A DNA stretch of 64,000 nucleotides from Novosphingobium sp. SG919 (GTDB taxonomy: Bacteria > Pseudomonadota > Alphaproteobacteria > Sphingomonadales > Sphingomonadaceae): assembly GCF_012932495.1 (NCBI RefSeq), contig NZ_JABCNG010000001.1:2232001-2296000 (forward strand), in the 5' to 3' direction. Numbering within the stretch: the stretch's first letter is position 1; each line of letters starts with the position of its first letter. The notes under the pieces were generated by a model. That model saw only the letters and a list, made by a program, of their open reading frames with translations. It was not told the DNA's origin and searched no databases. Both the position numbers and the translations under genes were made by a program. This document shows, piece by piece, positions 7,987-16,921 of this stretch.

Positions 7987-8993
7987 CCACCGATCCGCCA
8001 ACCAGTCCCGATTTCGACGTGATCGAGGAAGAGGCGATTGCCTGGTTCGTGGTACGCCAGGACGCCGAAGGGTTCACCCGCCAGGAAGAATTCGAACGCT
8101 GGCGCGCGCGCAGCGCAACCCATGCCGCAAGCTACGCCCGTATTGAGCGGCTTTACGGCGATGCCGCCATCCTGCAGGGGTCGGGTCGCTTTGGCAAAGG
8201 CCGCAACGCGCCGACGGTGACTGCTGCCGTAGCGCGCCATTGGCGCGTGCCGCTTGTTGCTGCCCTTGCCGCGCTCGTAGTCGTCGGCCTCGGGTTGCTG
8301 TTGCACATATGGTCGGGAAGAGAGGCGCCTGCCTTGCAATCCTCGCCGGCGCAGGTGCTCGCCAGCGACCGCGGCGCAATCCGCAGCATCCGCCTGGCCG
8401 ACGGCTCGACCATCACTCTCGATGCCGCCAGTCGGGTGGATGTCCGCCTGAGCGAAAGCCAGCGCCGCTTCGCACTGGTGACCGGTCGCGCGCGTCTCGA
8501 TCTGGTAAACGACGGTCGCCCGTTCATCGTTACCGCCGCGCAGGAAGAAATTGCCGGGCAGGCAGCGCTGCTCGATGTCGAGACCACCGGCGAAGCGGGC
8601 CAGGCCGTGCTGTGGCACGGCGCCGCCCAGGCCCGGCCGCTCTGGCATGACGCCACGTTTCGGCCGGATACCGCCGTCCTGCGCCCTGCCACCGCACGCG
8701 CCCTTGGCCCCACCGCCGGTCGCCAGGCGGCGCCGCGCGATGCGGTAGGCAGCCGCGACTGGCCGAGCGGCTGGGCCGAATACCGCGCGCTGCCGCTCAG
8801 CACGCTTGTCGAGGTGGTCAACAGCTATGGCCACATGCCGTTGCAGATCGACGATCCCGCCATAGCCAGCGAGCTTGTCTCCGGTCGCTTTCGCCTGACC
8901 GATCCCGACGCCGTGGCGCAGCGCCTGGCGGAGGTGTTCAACCTCGTGGTCAGCCGACGCGCGGACGGCATTCATCTCGCCGCGCGGAAATAA
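7983..8993 (+). CDS. FecR-like anti-sigma factor / sigma regulator
   Basis: Inner-membrane regulator of 336 residues. The N-terminal 80 residues hold the FecR anti-sigma segment (EEEAIAWFVVRQ, EEFERWRARSATHAASYAR). One membrane helix follows at about 88-107 (VPLVAALAALVVVGLGLLLHI). The periplasmic part has the FecR domain (IRSIRLADGSTITLDAASRV) and a C-terminal STN-like stretch (LPLSTLVEVVNSYG). It overlaps the sigma factor gene by 4 bases. It should carry the receptor signal across the periplasm to the sigma factor. Confidence 0.88.
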   Translation: MTTDPPTSPDFDVIEEEAIAWFVVRQDAEGFTRQEEFERWRARSATHAASYARIERLYGDAAILQGSGRFGKGRNAPTVTAAVARHWRVPLVAALAALVVVGLGLLLHIWSGREAPALQSSPAQVLASDRGAIRSIRLADGSTITLDAASRVDVRLSESQRRFALVTGRARLDLVNDGRPFIVTAAQEEIAGQAALLDVETTGEAGQAVLWHGAAQARPLWHDATFRPDTAVLRPATARALGPTAGRQAAPRDAVGSRDWPSGWAEYRALPLSTLVEVVNSYGHMPLQIDDPAIASELVSGRFRLTDPDAVAQRLAEVFNLVVSRRADGIHLAARK

Positions 8994-8996
8994 TTT

Positions 8997-9024
8997 TGTC
9001 AGCCCCCTAAGGTCCTCCCCGTCT
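8997..9024 (+). promoter_or_regulatory. Possible ECF-type promoter before the TonB receptor gene
   Basis: TGTCA (8997-9001) and CGTCT (9020-9024) are separated by 18 bp in the 92-bp gap between fecR-like and receptor genes. This form resembles promoters used by FecI-type sigma factors as I recall them. No second copy was found before the sigma factor gene, so it rests on one match. Confidence 0.3.
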
Positions 9025-9085
9025 CCGGCGTCGAACCCTGCATCGCACACGCATCAAGCGTGGCCAACGATGAGGGAGTGCAACC

Positions 9086-11644
9086 ATGTCGAGACGTCCC
9101 ATACCCCTGTCCTGCCTGCTGGCAAGCGCAGCCCTGCTGCTGATGCCGCCAGCCGTCGTGCTGGCGGCCCCGGCGCCGCGCTACAGTTTCGATCTGCCGG
9201 CGCAGGATCTGGGCGATGCACTACGTGCGGCCGCCGCGCGCGCCGGCTGGCAGATCTATGCGCCAGCGCAGGCGGTGAATGGCCGTCTGTCGCCGCCGCT
9301 GCACGGGACGATGTCGCTGCCCGAAGCGGTCGAAGCCCTGCTCGTCGGAAGCAGTCTTGTCGCGCACTTTTCCGGCCAGACCGTGACGATCCGGGGCGCG
9401 GCCGTGACGGATGCGGCGGCGCCAGCGGCAGGCGACGCGCCGATCATCGTCACCGGCACCCGCATTCGGGGCGCGGCCGTCGCGGCGCCGGTGATCCAGG
9501 TGTCGCGCGCCGACATCGTGGCCGCAGGCCAGACGGACTTGGGCGAAGCGCTGCGCGCGCTGCCGCAGAACTTCGGCGGAGGCCAGAACCCAGGGGTGGG
9601 TTCCGGCGCCGGCACGGCCAACGAAAATGTCAACATGGCCAGCAGCGTCAACTTGCGCGGCCTCGGCGCCGATGCCACGCTCACGCTCCTCAACGGTCAT
9701 CGCCTGCCGTACGATTCCGCGTTCGGCGGGGTGGACATATCCGCGATTCCGGTGGCCGCGGTCGAGCGGATCGATGTCGTGGCCGACGGTTCCTCGGCTC
9801 TCTACGGCTCGGATGCCGTGGCCGGCGTAGTCAATGTCGTGCTGCGGCCCGACTATGTCGGGATCGCCACGTCGACACAGATCGGCACGAGCACCCAAGG
9901 CGGGGATTTCCAGCAGCAGGCCGATCTGGTGACGGGCGCGCGGTGGGCTGGCGGCGGCGTCATGCTCGCTTACGACTTTGCCCACAATTCGGCGATTCTG
10001 GCCCGCCAGCGCGACTTTGCCGGGGCGTTATCTGCAGACAACACGCTTTATGCCGAACAACGGCGCCACGCCATTACCGCCACGCTGCACCAGGATCTCG
10101 CGCCTGGGCTGACACTGCGCCTCGACGGGTCCTATAGCACGCGCGCGTCGCAGACCGCTGGCGGCACCGATGCCTCGCGCACCCTCTACCGCCCACGGGT
10201 GACAATGGTATCGCTGGCCCCGGAGCTGACCGCCGCGCTGGGTAGCGACTGGACCGCGCATGTCCTGGGCACCTGGGGCCAGGACCACACCCGGCTCAGC
10301 TCGGATTTCGACCTCACCAGCAGCAATCCCTCGATCAACCGCGGGTGCATCTGCAATCGCGCCTGGTCGGCCGAAACCAATGTCGAAGGCCCGCTGTTCC
10401 GCACCCCGGGCGGGATCGCGCGCGTGGCGCTGGGCGGCGGCGTGCGACGCAACGGCTTTGCCTATTCGGTCGTGAGCAATGGCGTGACAACGCAGGATTA
10501 CAACGTCGCCCGATCGAGCCGCTATGCCTTCGGTGAGCTGAACCTGCCGGTCATTGCTCCAGCCAACGATGTGCCCGGTATCCACCGCCTCAACCTTTCG
10601 GCGGCGCTGCGGTACGAGGATTATCCGGGCATGGCGCGGATGACGACACCGCGTCTGGGCCTGATCTATGCGCCAGTCCGCGACATCACGATAAAGGCCT
10701 CGTGGGGACGCTCGTTCAAGGCGCCCACGCTCTACCAGCAATTCATGGGCTACCAGACCTATCTGCTGCCCGGTGCCTGGTACGGCTTGCCCAGCGGCAA
10801 TCTGCTGCTGGTCAGTGGCGGCAATACCCGCCTCACGCCCGAGCGGGCGCGGACCTGGCAGGCCGGGGTAACGGTCGAGCCGGCAGCCCTGCCTGGCCTG
10901 CGCGTCGAAGCCAGCTATTTCGATGTCCAGTACCGCGACCGGGTGGCCGAACCCTTTCCCGGCAGCATTGCCAGCGCGCTGAGCAATCCCGGCAATGCCG
11001 GGCTGGTGACGTATGCGCCGTCAGCAGCAGTGCTGACCACGCTGGTCGCTGGTTCGCGCCCGGCCCTGCTCAACTACACCGGCGCGGCGTTCGATCCGGC
11101 GGGTGTCGCGGTGCTGGTTGACGATCGTTACGTCAATATCGCGCGCCAGGCCATCCGCGGGATCGACTTGCGCGCGACCTGGAAAAAGCCGCTGGACGAT
11201 CGTCGCACGCTGGCCTTCGACCTCGCCGCGGCCTGGCTCGACAGCGACCAGGTCCTGTCGGCCGGCCAGCCGCAAACCCGCCTCGCCGGCGTCATTTTCC
11301 AGCCGGCCAATCTGCGCGCGCGCGGCGGCGTCAGCTATGAAGATGCCCGGCTCAGCGGCGCCTTGCATGTCAATTTCATCGGTGCCCTGCGCGACGAACG
11401 CTTTGCCACGCCGGTCCGGTTGTCGCCCCAGGCCACGGCAGATCTGGCGTTGCGCTACACGATCTTGCCCGCCCGCCGGTCGGCCGATGATCCCGGCCTG
11501 GTGGTGTCGCTGACGGTCAACAACCTGTTCGACGCGCGCCCGCCGGCGATCGGGCAGACCGGGTCGACCGACACGCCGTTTGACTCGACCAATTACTCTG
11601 CCGTCGGTCGCTTCATCGCGCTCGGCCTGGCGAGGCGGTGGTAA
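9086..11644 (+). CDS. TonB-dependent receptor with N-terminal STN signalling domain
   Basis: Outer-membrane receptor of 852 residues. It has a signal peptide (about 1-28, cleaved after VLAAP), an STN domain (about 33-105, FDLPAQDLGDALRAAAARAGWQ), a plug (VNLRGLGADATLTLLNGHRL, RIDVVADGSSALYGSDAVAG) and a 22-strand-type barrel ending in an aromatic-rich strand (VGRFIALGLARRW). The STN domain makes it a transducer for the FecR/sigma pair just upstream. Its stop overlaps the isopeptidase ATG (TAATG). In known AtxE2-type loci the cognate receptor lies beside the isopeptidase, so lasso peptide import is the likely task. Confidence 0.93.
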   Translation: MSRRPIPLSCLLASAALLLMPPAVVLAAPAPRYSFDLPAQDLGDALRAAAARAGWQIYAPAQAVNGRLSPPLHGTMSLPEAVEALLVGSSLVAHFSGQTVTIRGAAVTDAAAPAAGDAPIIVTGTRIRGAAVAAPVIQVSRADIVAAGQTDLGEALRALPQNFGGGQNPGVGSGAGTANENVNMASSVNLRGLGADATLTLLNGHRLPYDSAFGGVDISAIPVAAVERIDVVADGSSALYGSDAVAGVVNVVLRPDYVGIATSTQIGTSTQGGDFQQQADLVTGARWAGGGVMLAYDFAHNSAILARQRDFAGALSADNTLYAEQRRHAITATLHQDLAPGLTLRLDGSYSTRASQTAGGTDASRTLYRPRVTMVSLAPELTAALGSDWTAHVLGTWGQDHTRLSSDFDLTSSNPSINRGCICNRAWSAETNVEGPLFRTPGGIARVALGGGVRRNGFAYSVVSNGVTTQDYNVARSSRYAFGELNLPVIAPANDVPGIHRLNLSAALRYEDYPGMARMTTPRLGLIYAPVRDITIKASWGRSFKAPTLYQQFMGYQTYLLPGAWYGLPSGNLLLVSGGNTRLTPERARTWQAGVTVEPAALPGLRVEASYFDVQYRDRVAEPFPGSIASALSNPGNAGLVTYAPSAAVLTTLVAGSRPALLNYTGAAFDPAGVAVLVDDRYVNIARQAIRGIDLRATWKKPLDDRRTLAFDLAAAWLDSDQVLSAGQPQTRLAGVIFQPANLRARGGVSYEDARLSGALHVNFIGALRDERFATPVRLSPQATADLALRYTILPARRSADDPGLVVSLTVNNLFDARPPAIGQTGSTDTPFDSTNYSAVGRFIALGLARRW

Positions 11645-13800
11645 TGGCGCTCGCGCTCTCACTTCTGCTGGCCGAAGCCACCGTGGCCTGGCCTGTCGTC
11701 CCACCATCGGTAGCCGACCGCTGCGATCCGCCGGCCATCACGACTTCGGCTGCACCGGCGTCGCGCTTGGTCACGGCGCAAGACCTGGCCCGACTGGTCG
11801 ATATCGGGCGATCGGACCCGTATGATACGCCGCCGCCGTTTGGCCTGTCGCCGGACGGCAAGACCATTGCCGTGCTCCTGCGCCAAGCCGATCCGGCCCA
11901 CAACGCCTATTGCCAGCGCCTGGTCCTTATTCCCGCCGTACCGCCGGAAGGTCAGACGGCGGCCCCCCGCGAAATCGACCGTGGCGGCGCTTTCATCCCG
12001 GCGACGTACCCGTTGCGCACGTTTCCGGCGCTGCGGGCGGGCTATGGCCAGGTGATCACCCCGCACTGGTCGCCCGATGGCCGGACGATTGCCTATATCA
12101 AGCAGACCGCCGGGCCGCCCCAGGTCTGGCTGGTGCCCCGTGACGGCGGCGCGGCCCGGGCGCTGACGGCTCTGCCGGACGCCGTGGAGAACCTCGCCTG
12201 GAACGCCGAGGGCACGGCCCTGATCATCGCGACCCGCCCTGCCCTGCGCGCGCAGAGCGAAGCGATCACCGCTACAGCACACGAGGGCTATCTCTACGAC
12301 GATCGCTTTGCCCCGGAACTGGCCGACCATCCCATTCCCTCGGCTCCGATGCCGCTGGTCTACAGCCATGTCGACATCGCTAGCGGAATCGTCCAGCCGG
12401 CAACGTCGGCCGAACAGGCGATACTGGCGCCGCCAGGCGCGCCAGGCCAGCCTCCGCAGGCCAGCAGTGCGACGCGCAGCGCCGACGGTCGCTGGGCCTG
12501 GATCGAGCCGATCCATCCCGCATGGGTGGTCAGTGCGCGCCAGGTGGTGATCGAAGCGCCGGCACGACGGGGGCAACCACGTCGATGGCTGTGTCCCGAA
12601 GCACTTTGCGACGGCACCATGCATCTCTGGTGGTCGCGCAGTGGCACGACGCTCTACCTCCTGCAGCGCACCGGCTGGGGTCGCAGCCAGACCCGCCTGC
12701 TGCGCTGGCGCAGCGGCACGCCGCGCCCCGAACCCGTACTCACCACCGACGATGTGCTGGTCGGGTGCGTCCCAGCTCCCGATGCCCTCTACTGTGCCCG
12801 GGAAAGCAGCGCGCACCCGCGCGTGCTTGTTCGTATCGATTGGCGCAGCGGCGCATCGCGCACGGTGTTCGATCCCAATCCGCAATGGGCGCAGTTCCGG
12901 CTCGGCCCAATCCAGCGGCTCAAGGTCCGCAATGCTTATGGCGTCGAGAACCATGCCGACCTTGTCTTGCCGCCCGGCCATCGCCGCGGCCAGCGCCATC
13001 CCCTGGTCGTCGTACAATATGTCAGCGAAGGCTTCCTGCGCGGCGGCACCGGCGACGAGAACCCGATCCAGCCGCTGGCGGCCCGCGGCTTTGCCGTGCT
13101 CAGCTTTGCCCGTCCCACCTCGGTGCCAAGCGTGCGCGACGCGCCCAATGAAACCGAGCTGATGCGGCGCGAGCACGTCGACTGGCTCGATCGCCGCAGC
13201 GTCCAGTCGGCTCTGGAGGAAGCGCTGCGCCAGGCCGTGGCTACCCGCACGGTCGATCCGGCGCGCATGGGGATCACCGGCATGAGCGAAGGCACGTCGA
13301 TGACGCAGTGGGCGCTGCTGAACAGCAAACTGTTCAAGGCCGCCGAGCTGGGCGTCTGCTGCGAGGGCCCGACGATTTACCCGCTGGTCGCTGGTCCAGT
13401 GTTCGAGAGACTCGGTCGTCAGCTTGGCACGGCCTGGTTCGAGCCGAATTCGGAGCAAGTCTGGAAACCAATGGACCTTGCCGCCAATGCCGAGCGGATC
13501 ACCGCGCCGATCCTGATTCAGTCGGACGACAGCGAATATACCAACGCGCTCGATGTCGTGGCCCGGTTCCGCCTCCTTGGCAAACCGATCGAGATGTGGG
13601 TCATGCCCGGCGAGCCCCATTTCAAGTGGCAGCCGGCGCATCGCCTGGCAATGTACGAACGGACGATGGACTGGTTCAGCTTCTGGTTGCAGCACCAGCG
13701 CGATTGCGACCCGAACAAGGCCACACAGTACCAGCGCTGGCTGGCGATGCCTGGCGCACCCAGCAAAGACGAGGTCACCTGCCTCCCATCACGACCATGA
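11644..13800 (+). CDS. Lasso peptide isopeptidase (AtxE2-type S9 prolyl oligopeptidase)
   Basis: Predicted to open the isopeptide ring of a lasso peptide. The 718-residue protein has a short signal-like N-terminus, an N-terminal beta-propeller (FGLSPDGKTIAVLL, HWSPDGRTIAYIK) and a C-terminal alpha/beta-hydrolase. The nucleophile is Ser548 in GITGMSEGTS, the acid Glu631 in SDDSEYTNAL and the base His659 in GEPHFKW. Ser-Glu and Glu-His spacings of 83 and 28 match those I recall for AtxE2 (Ser527, Glu610, His638). It starts in the receptor stop codon and its last 12 bp overlap the convergent cyclase gene. Family assignment relies on this spacing and context. Confidence 0.9.
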   Translation: MALALSLLLAEATVAWPVVPPSVADRCDPPAITTSAAPASRLVTAQDLARLVDIGRSDPYDTPPPFGLSPDGKTIAVLLRQADPAHNAYCQRLVLIPAVPPEGQTAAPREIDRGGAFIPATYPLRTFPALRAGYGQVITPHWSPDGRTIAYIKQTAGPPQVWLVPRDGGAARALTALPDAVENLAWNAEGTALIIATRPALRAQSEAITATAHEGYLYDDRFAPELADHPIPSAPMPLVYSHVDIASGIVQPATSAEQAILAPPGAPGQPPQASSATRSADGRWAWIEPIHPAWVVSARQVVIEAPARRGQPRRWLCPEALCDGTMHLWWSRSGTTLYLLQRTGWGRSQTRLLRWRSGTPRPEPVLTTDDVLVGCVPAPDALYCARESSAHPRVLVRIDWRSGASRTVFDPNPQWAQFRLGPIQRLKVRNAYGVENHADLVLPPGHRRGQRHPLVVVQYVSEGFLRGGTGDENPIQPLAARGFAVLSFARPTSVPSVRDAPNETELMRREHVDWLDRRSVQSALEEALRQAVATRTVDPARMGITGMSEGTSMTQWALLNSKLFKAAELGVCCEGPTIYPLVAGPVFERLGRQLGTAWFEPNSEQVWKPMDLAANAERITAPILIQSDDSEYTNALDVVARFRLLGKPIEMWVMPGEPHFKWQPAHRLAMYERTMDWFSFWLQHQRDCDPNKATQYQRWLAMPGAPSKDEVTCLPSRP

Positions 13801-15525
13801 ACGCGCCCAGGCCTCGGCTTCGACCAGATCGAGCAAGCGATAGATCCGGTCGTCGTCCGCCTGGGCGTCGAGCGCCAGTGCCGCATCGATGGCGGCAAGG
13901 TCGAGCAGCCCCTGCCCGGCCAGCAGGCCATCGTGCAGCATCGCCCGCAGCCGCACCCGGTCCCGCGCAAAGACCGCGCGCATGACCGTGTCCGGTCCGG
14001 CCTTGGCGACCCGCCCGGTGATCGCAGCCGGCAGCTCAGCGGCGAACGCCGCGCGCGCGGGCGCGCGGTTGATGCCGCCCTGACACCAGACCCAGCTCGG
14101 AATGGCGAGGCAGGTCTCGACGAGCGGCTGGCTGAACAAAGGCGAAAAGCGCAAGGGATCATCCAGGCCATGGACGTGATGCTGCGCCGCCTGGATCAAG
14201 CGCAAGTGCGCCCGCGCCCCTGTCGCCGTCATCGGCACCTGCGCTTCCCAGTCGGTCAGCGGCAACGAGGGCGCAGTCTCGCCCGGGCCTGCCAGAAGAG
14301 CAAGGTTCGGTGCGCGTGTCGCAGAGCGCTGGCGCCGCCACCATTGCCGAACGATGGCGCGGACCAGGGTCGGGGCGTCGGCGCCGGTCAGTCGGCAGAG
14401 GTCGACAAAGATCTGTGCCAACTGGCGCGACGACCCCAGCGCGCGCCACGCATCAAGAAACGGCGCTGCCGAGTGCAAAAAACAGAACACGTTGTCACCG
14501 CCATTGCCATCCAACACGCGGGCCGCGCCGACTGCGGCACAGGCCGCACTGAGCTGACGCCGCAACTCGCCGACGAACATCTTGCCCACCGGCCGCGCGC
14601 TTCGCGCAAAGCTCGCCTCGCCCGAATCGATTGCGGCGAGCGCGTAGTGCGCCGCGCGCCACGGGACGGCCAGCCGCGCCGCAAGGCTGGCGACATAGGC
14701 GGTTTCGTCGCCGCTGGGATCCCGGGTGGACACGGTAGCGCAGGAGAACGGCCGTTGTTCAACTGCCAGGGCCGCGCACACCAGCGAGGAATCGACACCG
14801 CCCGAAGCCGCGACAACCACCCGCCCGAAATGCCCGGACCAGGCGCGGACCACCATGCGGGCACAATCCCGCACGCGCTGCGCTGCGGCCGAAGGCGTGA
14901 TGTCGCCCGACGCCGACAGATGGAGCGCCGGTTGCCAGATCACCTCCTCATGCACTGCCTGCCCCAGACGATGGAGCACGCCGGGCGAAAGTTCATCGAC
15001 ACCCGCCAGGCACGTCGCGCGCTGCCGTCGCTCAGGGTCCTGCAGGAACTGCTGCACGCGGGGCCAGGACACAGGAGTGGCGATCCCCGCCTGCGCGAAC
15101 AATGCCGGTGCCGTCGCCAGCAGCCAGCGGCCAGAGTCGATGCGCCGATAGAGCGGAAGCAGGCCGGAAGGGTCGCGCAGGATTGCCGCTGCGCCGGTCC
15201 GCGGATCAATCAGCACCGCAAACCATGCGCCCCAAGTCTTGCCAACCAACCAGCGCGCCACGGCCGACAGGTCGGCGAGGCCCGGGGCGTCGGCCAGGGG
15301 ATCGGCCAGGACGCTGCCGCCGCGATCGAAACTGCAGCCTACCAGCAAACCCCAGGCCCCAAGCGAACGGACCGACCAGCCCTCTCCCAGCCATATGCCG
15401 CTGTGTGCCGTGCGCAGCTCGCGCAACTGTCGCAGCGGGGAAAGACCTTCGCCAAGCCCGCCGTGCACGGGCAGGGCCAATGCAACCGCCAGCGGCTTTA
15501 CAGGGCCAGGATCGGGATGAAGCAT
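13789..15525 (-). CDS. Lasso peptide cyclase (asparagine synthetase-like C protein)
   Basis: ATP-dependent macrolactam synthetase of 578 residues that would join Gly1 of the core to an Asp or Glu side chain. The C-terminal half holds the PP-loop SGGVDSS (241-247), which adenylates the carboxylate, and DGNGGDNVF further on. The N-terminal part resembles a glutamine amidotransferase domain but does not begin with Met-Cys, as in lasso cyclases. The start at 15525 overlaps the B gene by 28 bp; the frame is open further upstream but lies inside B. Its stop overlaps the convergent isopeptidase stop by 12 bp. Confidence 0.92.
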   Translation of the reverse strand: MLHPDPGPVKPLAVALALPVHGGLGEGLSPLRQLRELRTAHSGIWLGEGWSVRSLGAWGLLVGCSFDRGGSVLADPLADAPGLADLSAVARWLVGKTWGAWFAVLIDPRTGAAAILRDPSGLLPLYRRIDSGRWLLATAPALFAQAGIATPVSWPRVQQFLQDPERRQRATCLAGVDELSPGVLHRLGQAVHEEVIWQPALHLSASGDITPSAAAQRVRDCARMVVRAWSGHFGRVVVAASGGVDSSLVCAALAVEQRPFSCATVSTRDPSGDETAYVASLAARLAVPWRAAHYALAAIDSGEASFARSARPVGKMFVGELRRQLSAACAAVGAARVLDGNGGDNVFCFLHSAAPFLDAWRALGSSRQLAQIFVDLCRLTGADAPTLVRAIVRQWWRRQRSATRAPNLALLAGPGETAPSLPLTDWEAQVPMTATGARAHLRLIQAAQHHVHGLDDPLRFSPLFSQPLVETCLAIPSWVWCQGGINRAPARAAFAAELPAAITGRVAKAGPDTVMRAVFARDRVRLRAMLHDGLLAGQGLLDLAAIDAALALDAQADDDRIYRLLDLVEAEAWARSWS

Positions 15526-16157
15526 GCCACAGCCTCGGGCGTGTCGTTGAGCACCATGCGTCCAGCCTGGGCCCAGCAATGGGCCGCGAAGGGCCCCTGC
15601 CGCACACCCAGCACGGCATGGGCGCGCCAGCCGCACCGGGCGAGCAGGTCGACCAGCGCGAGGGAACGCGGCAGGCAGCGATCGGCGGCCGTCCGCAGAA
15701 AGCAGGCAAACTGAAACCCGCGCACCAGTCGCCCGGCGGCATCATCGCTCCCGATCGGGCGCGATACCGCCTTCGCGGTCAAAGCCGCGAGTTCGTCGCA
15801 GAGCGCAGCGAGACCGCGACGCGCCAGAGCTCGCTCGAAGTGCCGCTGACGGCGCAGCGCCCGGGCGGTCTCCGGCAACGGCAATCCGCCGTCAGCCAAG
15901 GCACCACAGGGCTGATCCGGCAAGGACCAGCGGCAGGGTTCCAACGGCAGTGGATCGCTGGCCGCCCCTGCCAGTTCGCCAAGGCCAGCAGCAAGTAACG
16001 CCGTGCGATCGACAAGGCCGGTCGCAACGAGCGCACAAAATGCCTGGGCCTGCTGGTCGGGAAGACGAAAATAGCGTCCGGTGACGAGATCGAGAAAGAT
16101 CGGGTCGTCGCCGACGAGGCAGAAGTGCAGGCCCGGCCGCAAGAGTGATGGCGCCAT
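15498..16157 (-). CDS. Lasso peptide B protein (leader-binding domain fused to transglutaminase-like protease)
   Basis: A 219-residue protein that binds the leader and cuts it off. The N-terminal 80 residues (VGDDPIFLDLVTGRYFRLP) look like the RRE or B1 domain; residues 140-219 are the papain-like B2 part. The catalytic set is Cys161 in ADRCLPRSLALVDLL, His193 in PFAAHCWAQ and Asp205 in MVLNDTPE. Both domains are fused, as in proteobacterial McjB-type proteins. It overlaps the cyclase gene and lies 66 bp after the precursor, giving the order A-B-C. Confidence 0.92.
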   Translation of the reverse strand: MAPSLLRPGLHFCLVGDDPIFLDLVTGRYFRLPDQQAQAFCALVATGLVDRTALLAAGLGELAGAASDPLPLEPCRWSLPDQPCGALADGGLPLPETARALRRQRHFERALARRGLAALCDELAALTAKAVSRPIGSDDAAGRLVRGFQFACFLRTAADRCLPRSLALVDLLARCGWRAHAVLGVRQGPFAAHCWAQAGRMVLNDTPEAVACFIPILAL

Positions 16158-16223
16158 CGCACGATCCTCCGGGCAAGAGGACGCGAGCCGGTCAGGTTCC
16201 GGCCCGCGCCCAGGACAGGACGG

Positions 16224-16361
16224 TCAGTCTTCGACGATGCCGAGCGCGAAGCTCTGCTGGCCGATGCTGGCATCCTGCCGAGCAACCGCTTGGCCGCGGG
16301 TCACGGTGGCGACATCGCCGAGGTCGATGACGGCGGTGTCGGTCTGGTCACGGTCATTCAT
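16224..16361 (-). CDS. Lasso peptide precursor
   Basis: A 45-codon gene directly upstream of B and C. The leader is residues 1-22 (ending VATVTR) and the predicted core is residues 23-45. Thr21 is at position -2, Gly23 at core position 1 and Asp30 at core position 8, giving an eight-residue ring GQAVARQD. The 15-residue tail is ASIGQQSFALGIVED. Positions 7 and 9 are not acidic, so Asp8 is the only candidate acceptor. The LGDVATVTR|G junction resembles astexin leaders as I recall them. The ATG follows GGAAAGGA at 8 bases. No product of this sequence is known to me. Confidence 0.88.
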   Translation of the reverse strand: MNDRDQTDTAVIDLGDVATVTRGQAVARQDASIGQQSFALGIVED

Positions 16362-16436
16362 AGTTCAGTCCTTTCCGGTTGACGCGACTCCTTGTGTCGC
16401 CCGGACAGGATGTGAGGCCGCTTCCCGCATAACCAT

Positions 16437-16465
16437 TTTATAATGCAGTTATTTTCTGCCTGAAA
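16437..16465 (-). promoter_or_regulatory. Possible promoter of the lasso ABC operon
   Basis: Reading the minus strand, TATAAA (16442-16437) lies 17 bp from TTTCAG (16465-16460), about 75 bp upstream of the precursor ATG, in an AT-rich patch inside GC-rich DNA. The -10 is good and the -35 poor, so it may need an activator or a different sigma factor. Confidence 0.35.
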
Positions 16466-16518
16466 CTTGGGCAGAGCCGGCCTGCTACAGATCATGAGCG
16501 GCTGAAGCGCTGGGCAGA

Positions 16519-16552
16519 CTGCCCCCGGCGTGGCCAGGCGCGCCGGGGGCAG
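16519..16552. terminator. Strong hairpin, probable terminator of the small Cys-motif gene
   Basis: Perfect 12-bp inverted repeat (CTGCCCCCGGCG and its complement) with a 10-base loop, 7 bp after the stop of the small secreted protein gene. It lacks a clear T run on either strand. It separates that gene from the lasso operon promoter. Confidence 0.6.
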
Positions 16553-16559
16553 CGTCACG

Positions 16560-16739
16560 TCAACGCGGGCATTTGATGAACTTGCCCTTGGCATCCTTGC
16601 ACGGCTTCTTGGGTGCCGGTTTGGCGGCCGGGCACTTGATAAAACGGCCTTTGGCGTCCTTGCAGGGTGCAGCATGGACGACGATCGGCGCTGCGGCCAT
16701 GGTCATGGCTGCGGTCAAAGCGATTGCAAGCTTGCGCAT
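16560..16739 (-). CDS. Small secreted protein with duplicated PCKDAKG-FIKCP motif
   Basis: A 59-residue protein. Residues 1-24 are a signal peptide (MRKLAIALTAAMTMAAAPIV, cut near HAA). The mature part is two near-identical units: PCKDAKGRFIKCP (25-37) and PCKDAKGKFIKCP (46-58), joined by a Lys/Pro/Ala linker. Each unit has two Cys ten apart, so one disulphide or metal site per unit is likely. GGAGTG precedes the ATG. It is strongly basic. Similar small exported proteins occur in sphingomonads as far as I recall, without known function. It lies back to back with the lasso operon and is probably independent of it. Confidence 0.7.
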   Translation of the reverse strand: MRKLAIALTAAMTMAAAPIVVHAAPCKDAKGRFIKCPAAKPAPKKPCKDAKGKFIKCPR

Positions 16740-16921
16740 GAAGACACTCCTCGTTGGCGCCCCCCAGTGGGATAGTTACTGCCATTTTGGCAGGATCGCG
16801 AGCCTCGAAACGTCAACAACGGTCAAGATCTCGTCCACTGCTCGGACGAACGCTCCGGATCCGAGCGCGTTTGGTGCTATCGATGCTGGTGGTGTGCATG
16901 ATCCTGAGGCAATCTGCTGAC

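Noticed and set aside
11659-13695. 678-codon minus-strand frame opposite the isopeptidase
   Set aside because: Plus strand has the S9 hydrolase motifs with correct spacing; the minus frame has none.
13933-15714. 593-codon plus-strand frame opposite the cyclase and B genes
   Set aside because: Minus strand has the SGGVDSS and Cys-His-Asp motifs; this frame is Arg-rich noise.
16362-16518. Second lasso precursor upstream of the first
   Set aside because: No second short frame with a TxG junction and acidic residue at 7-9 was found on the minus strand.
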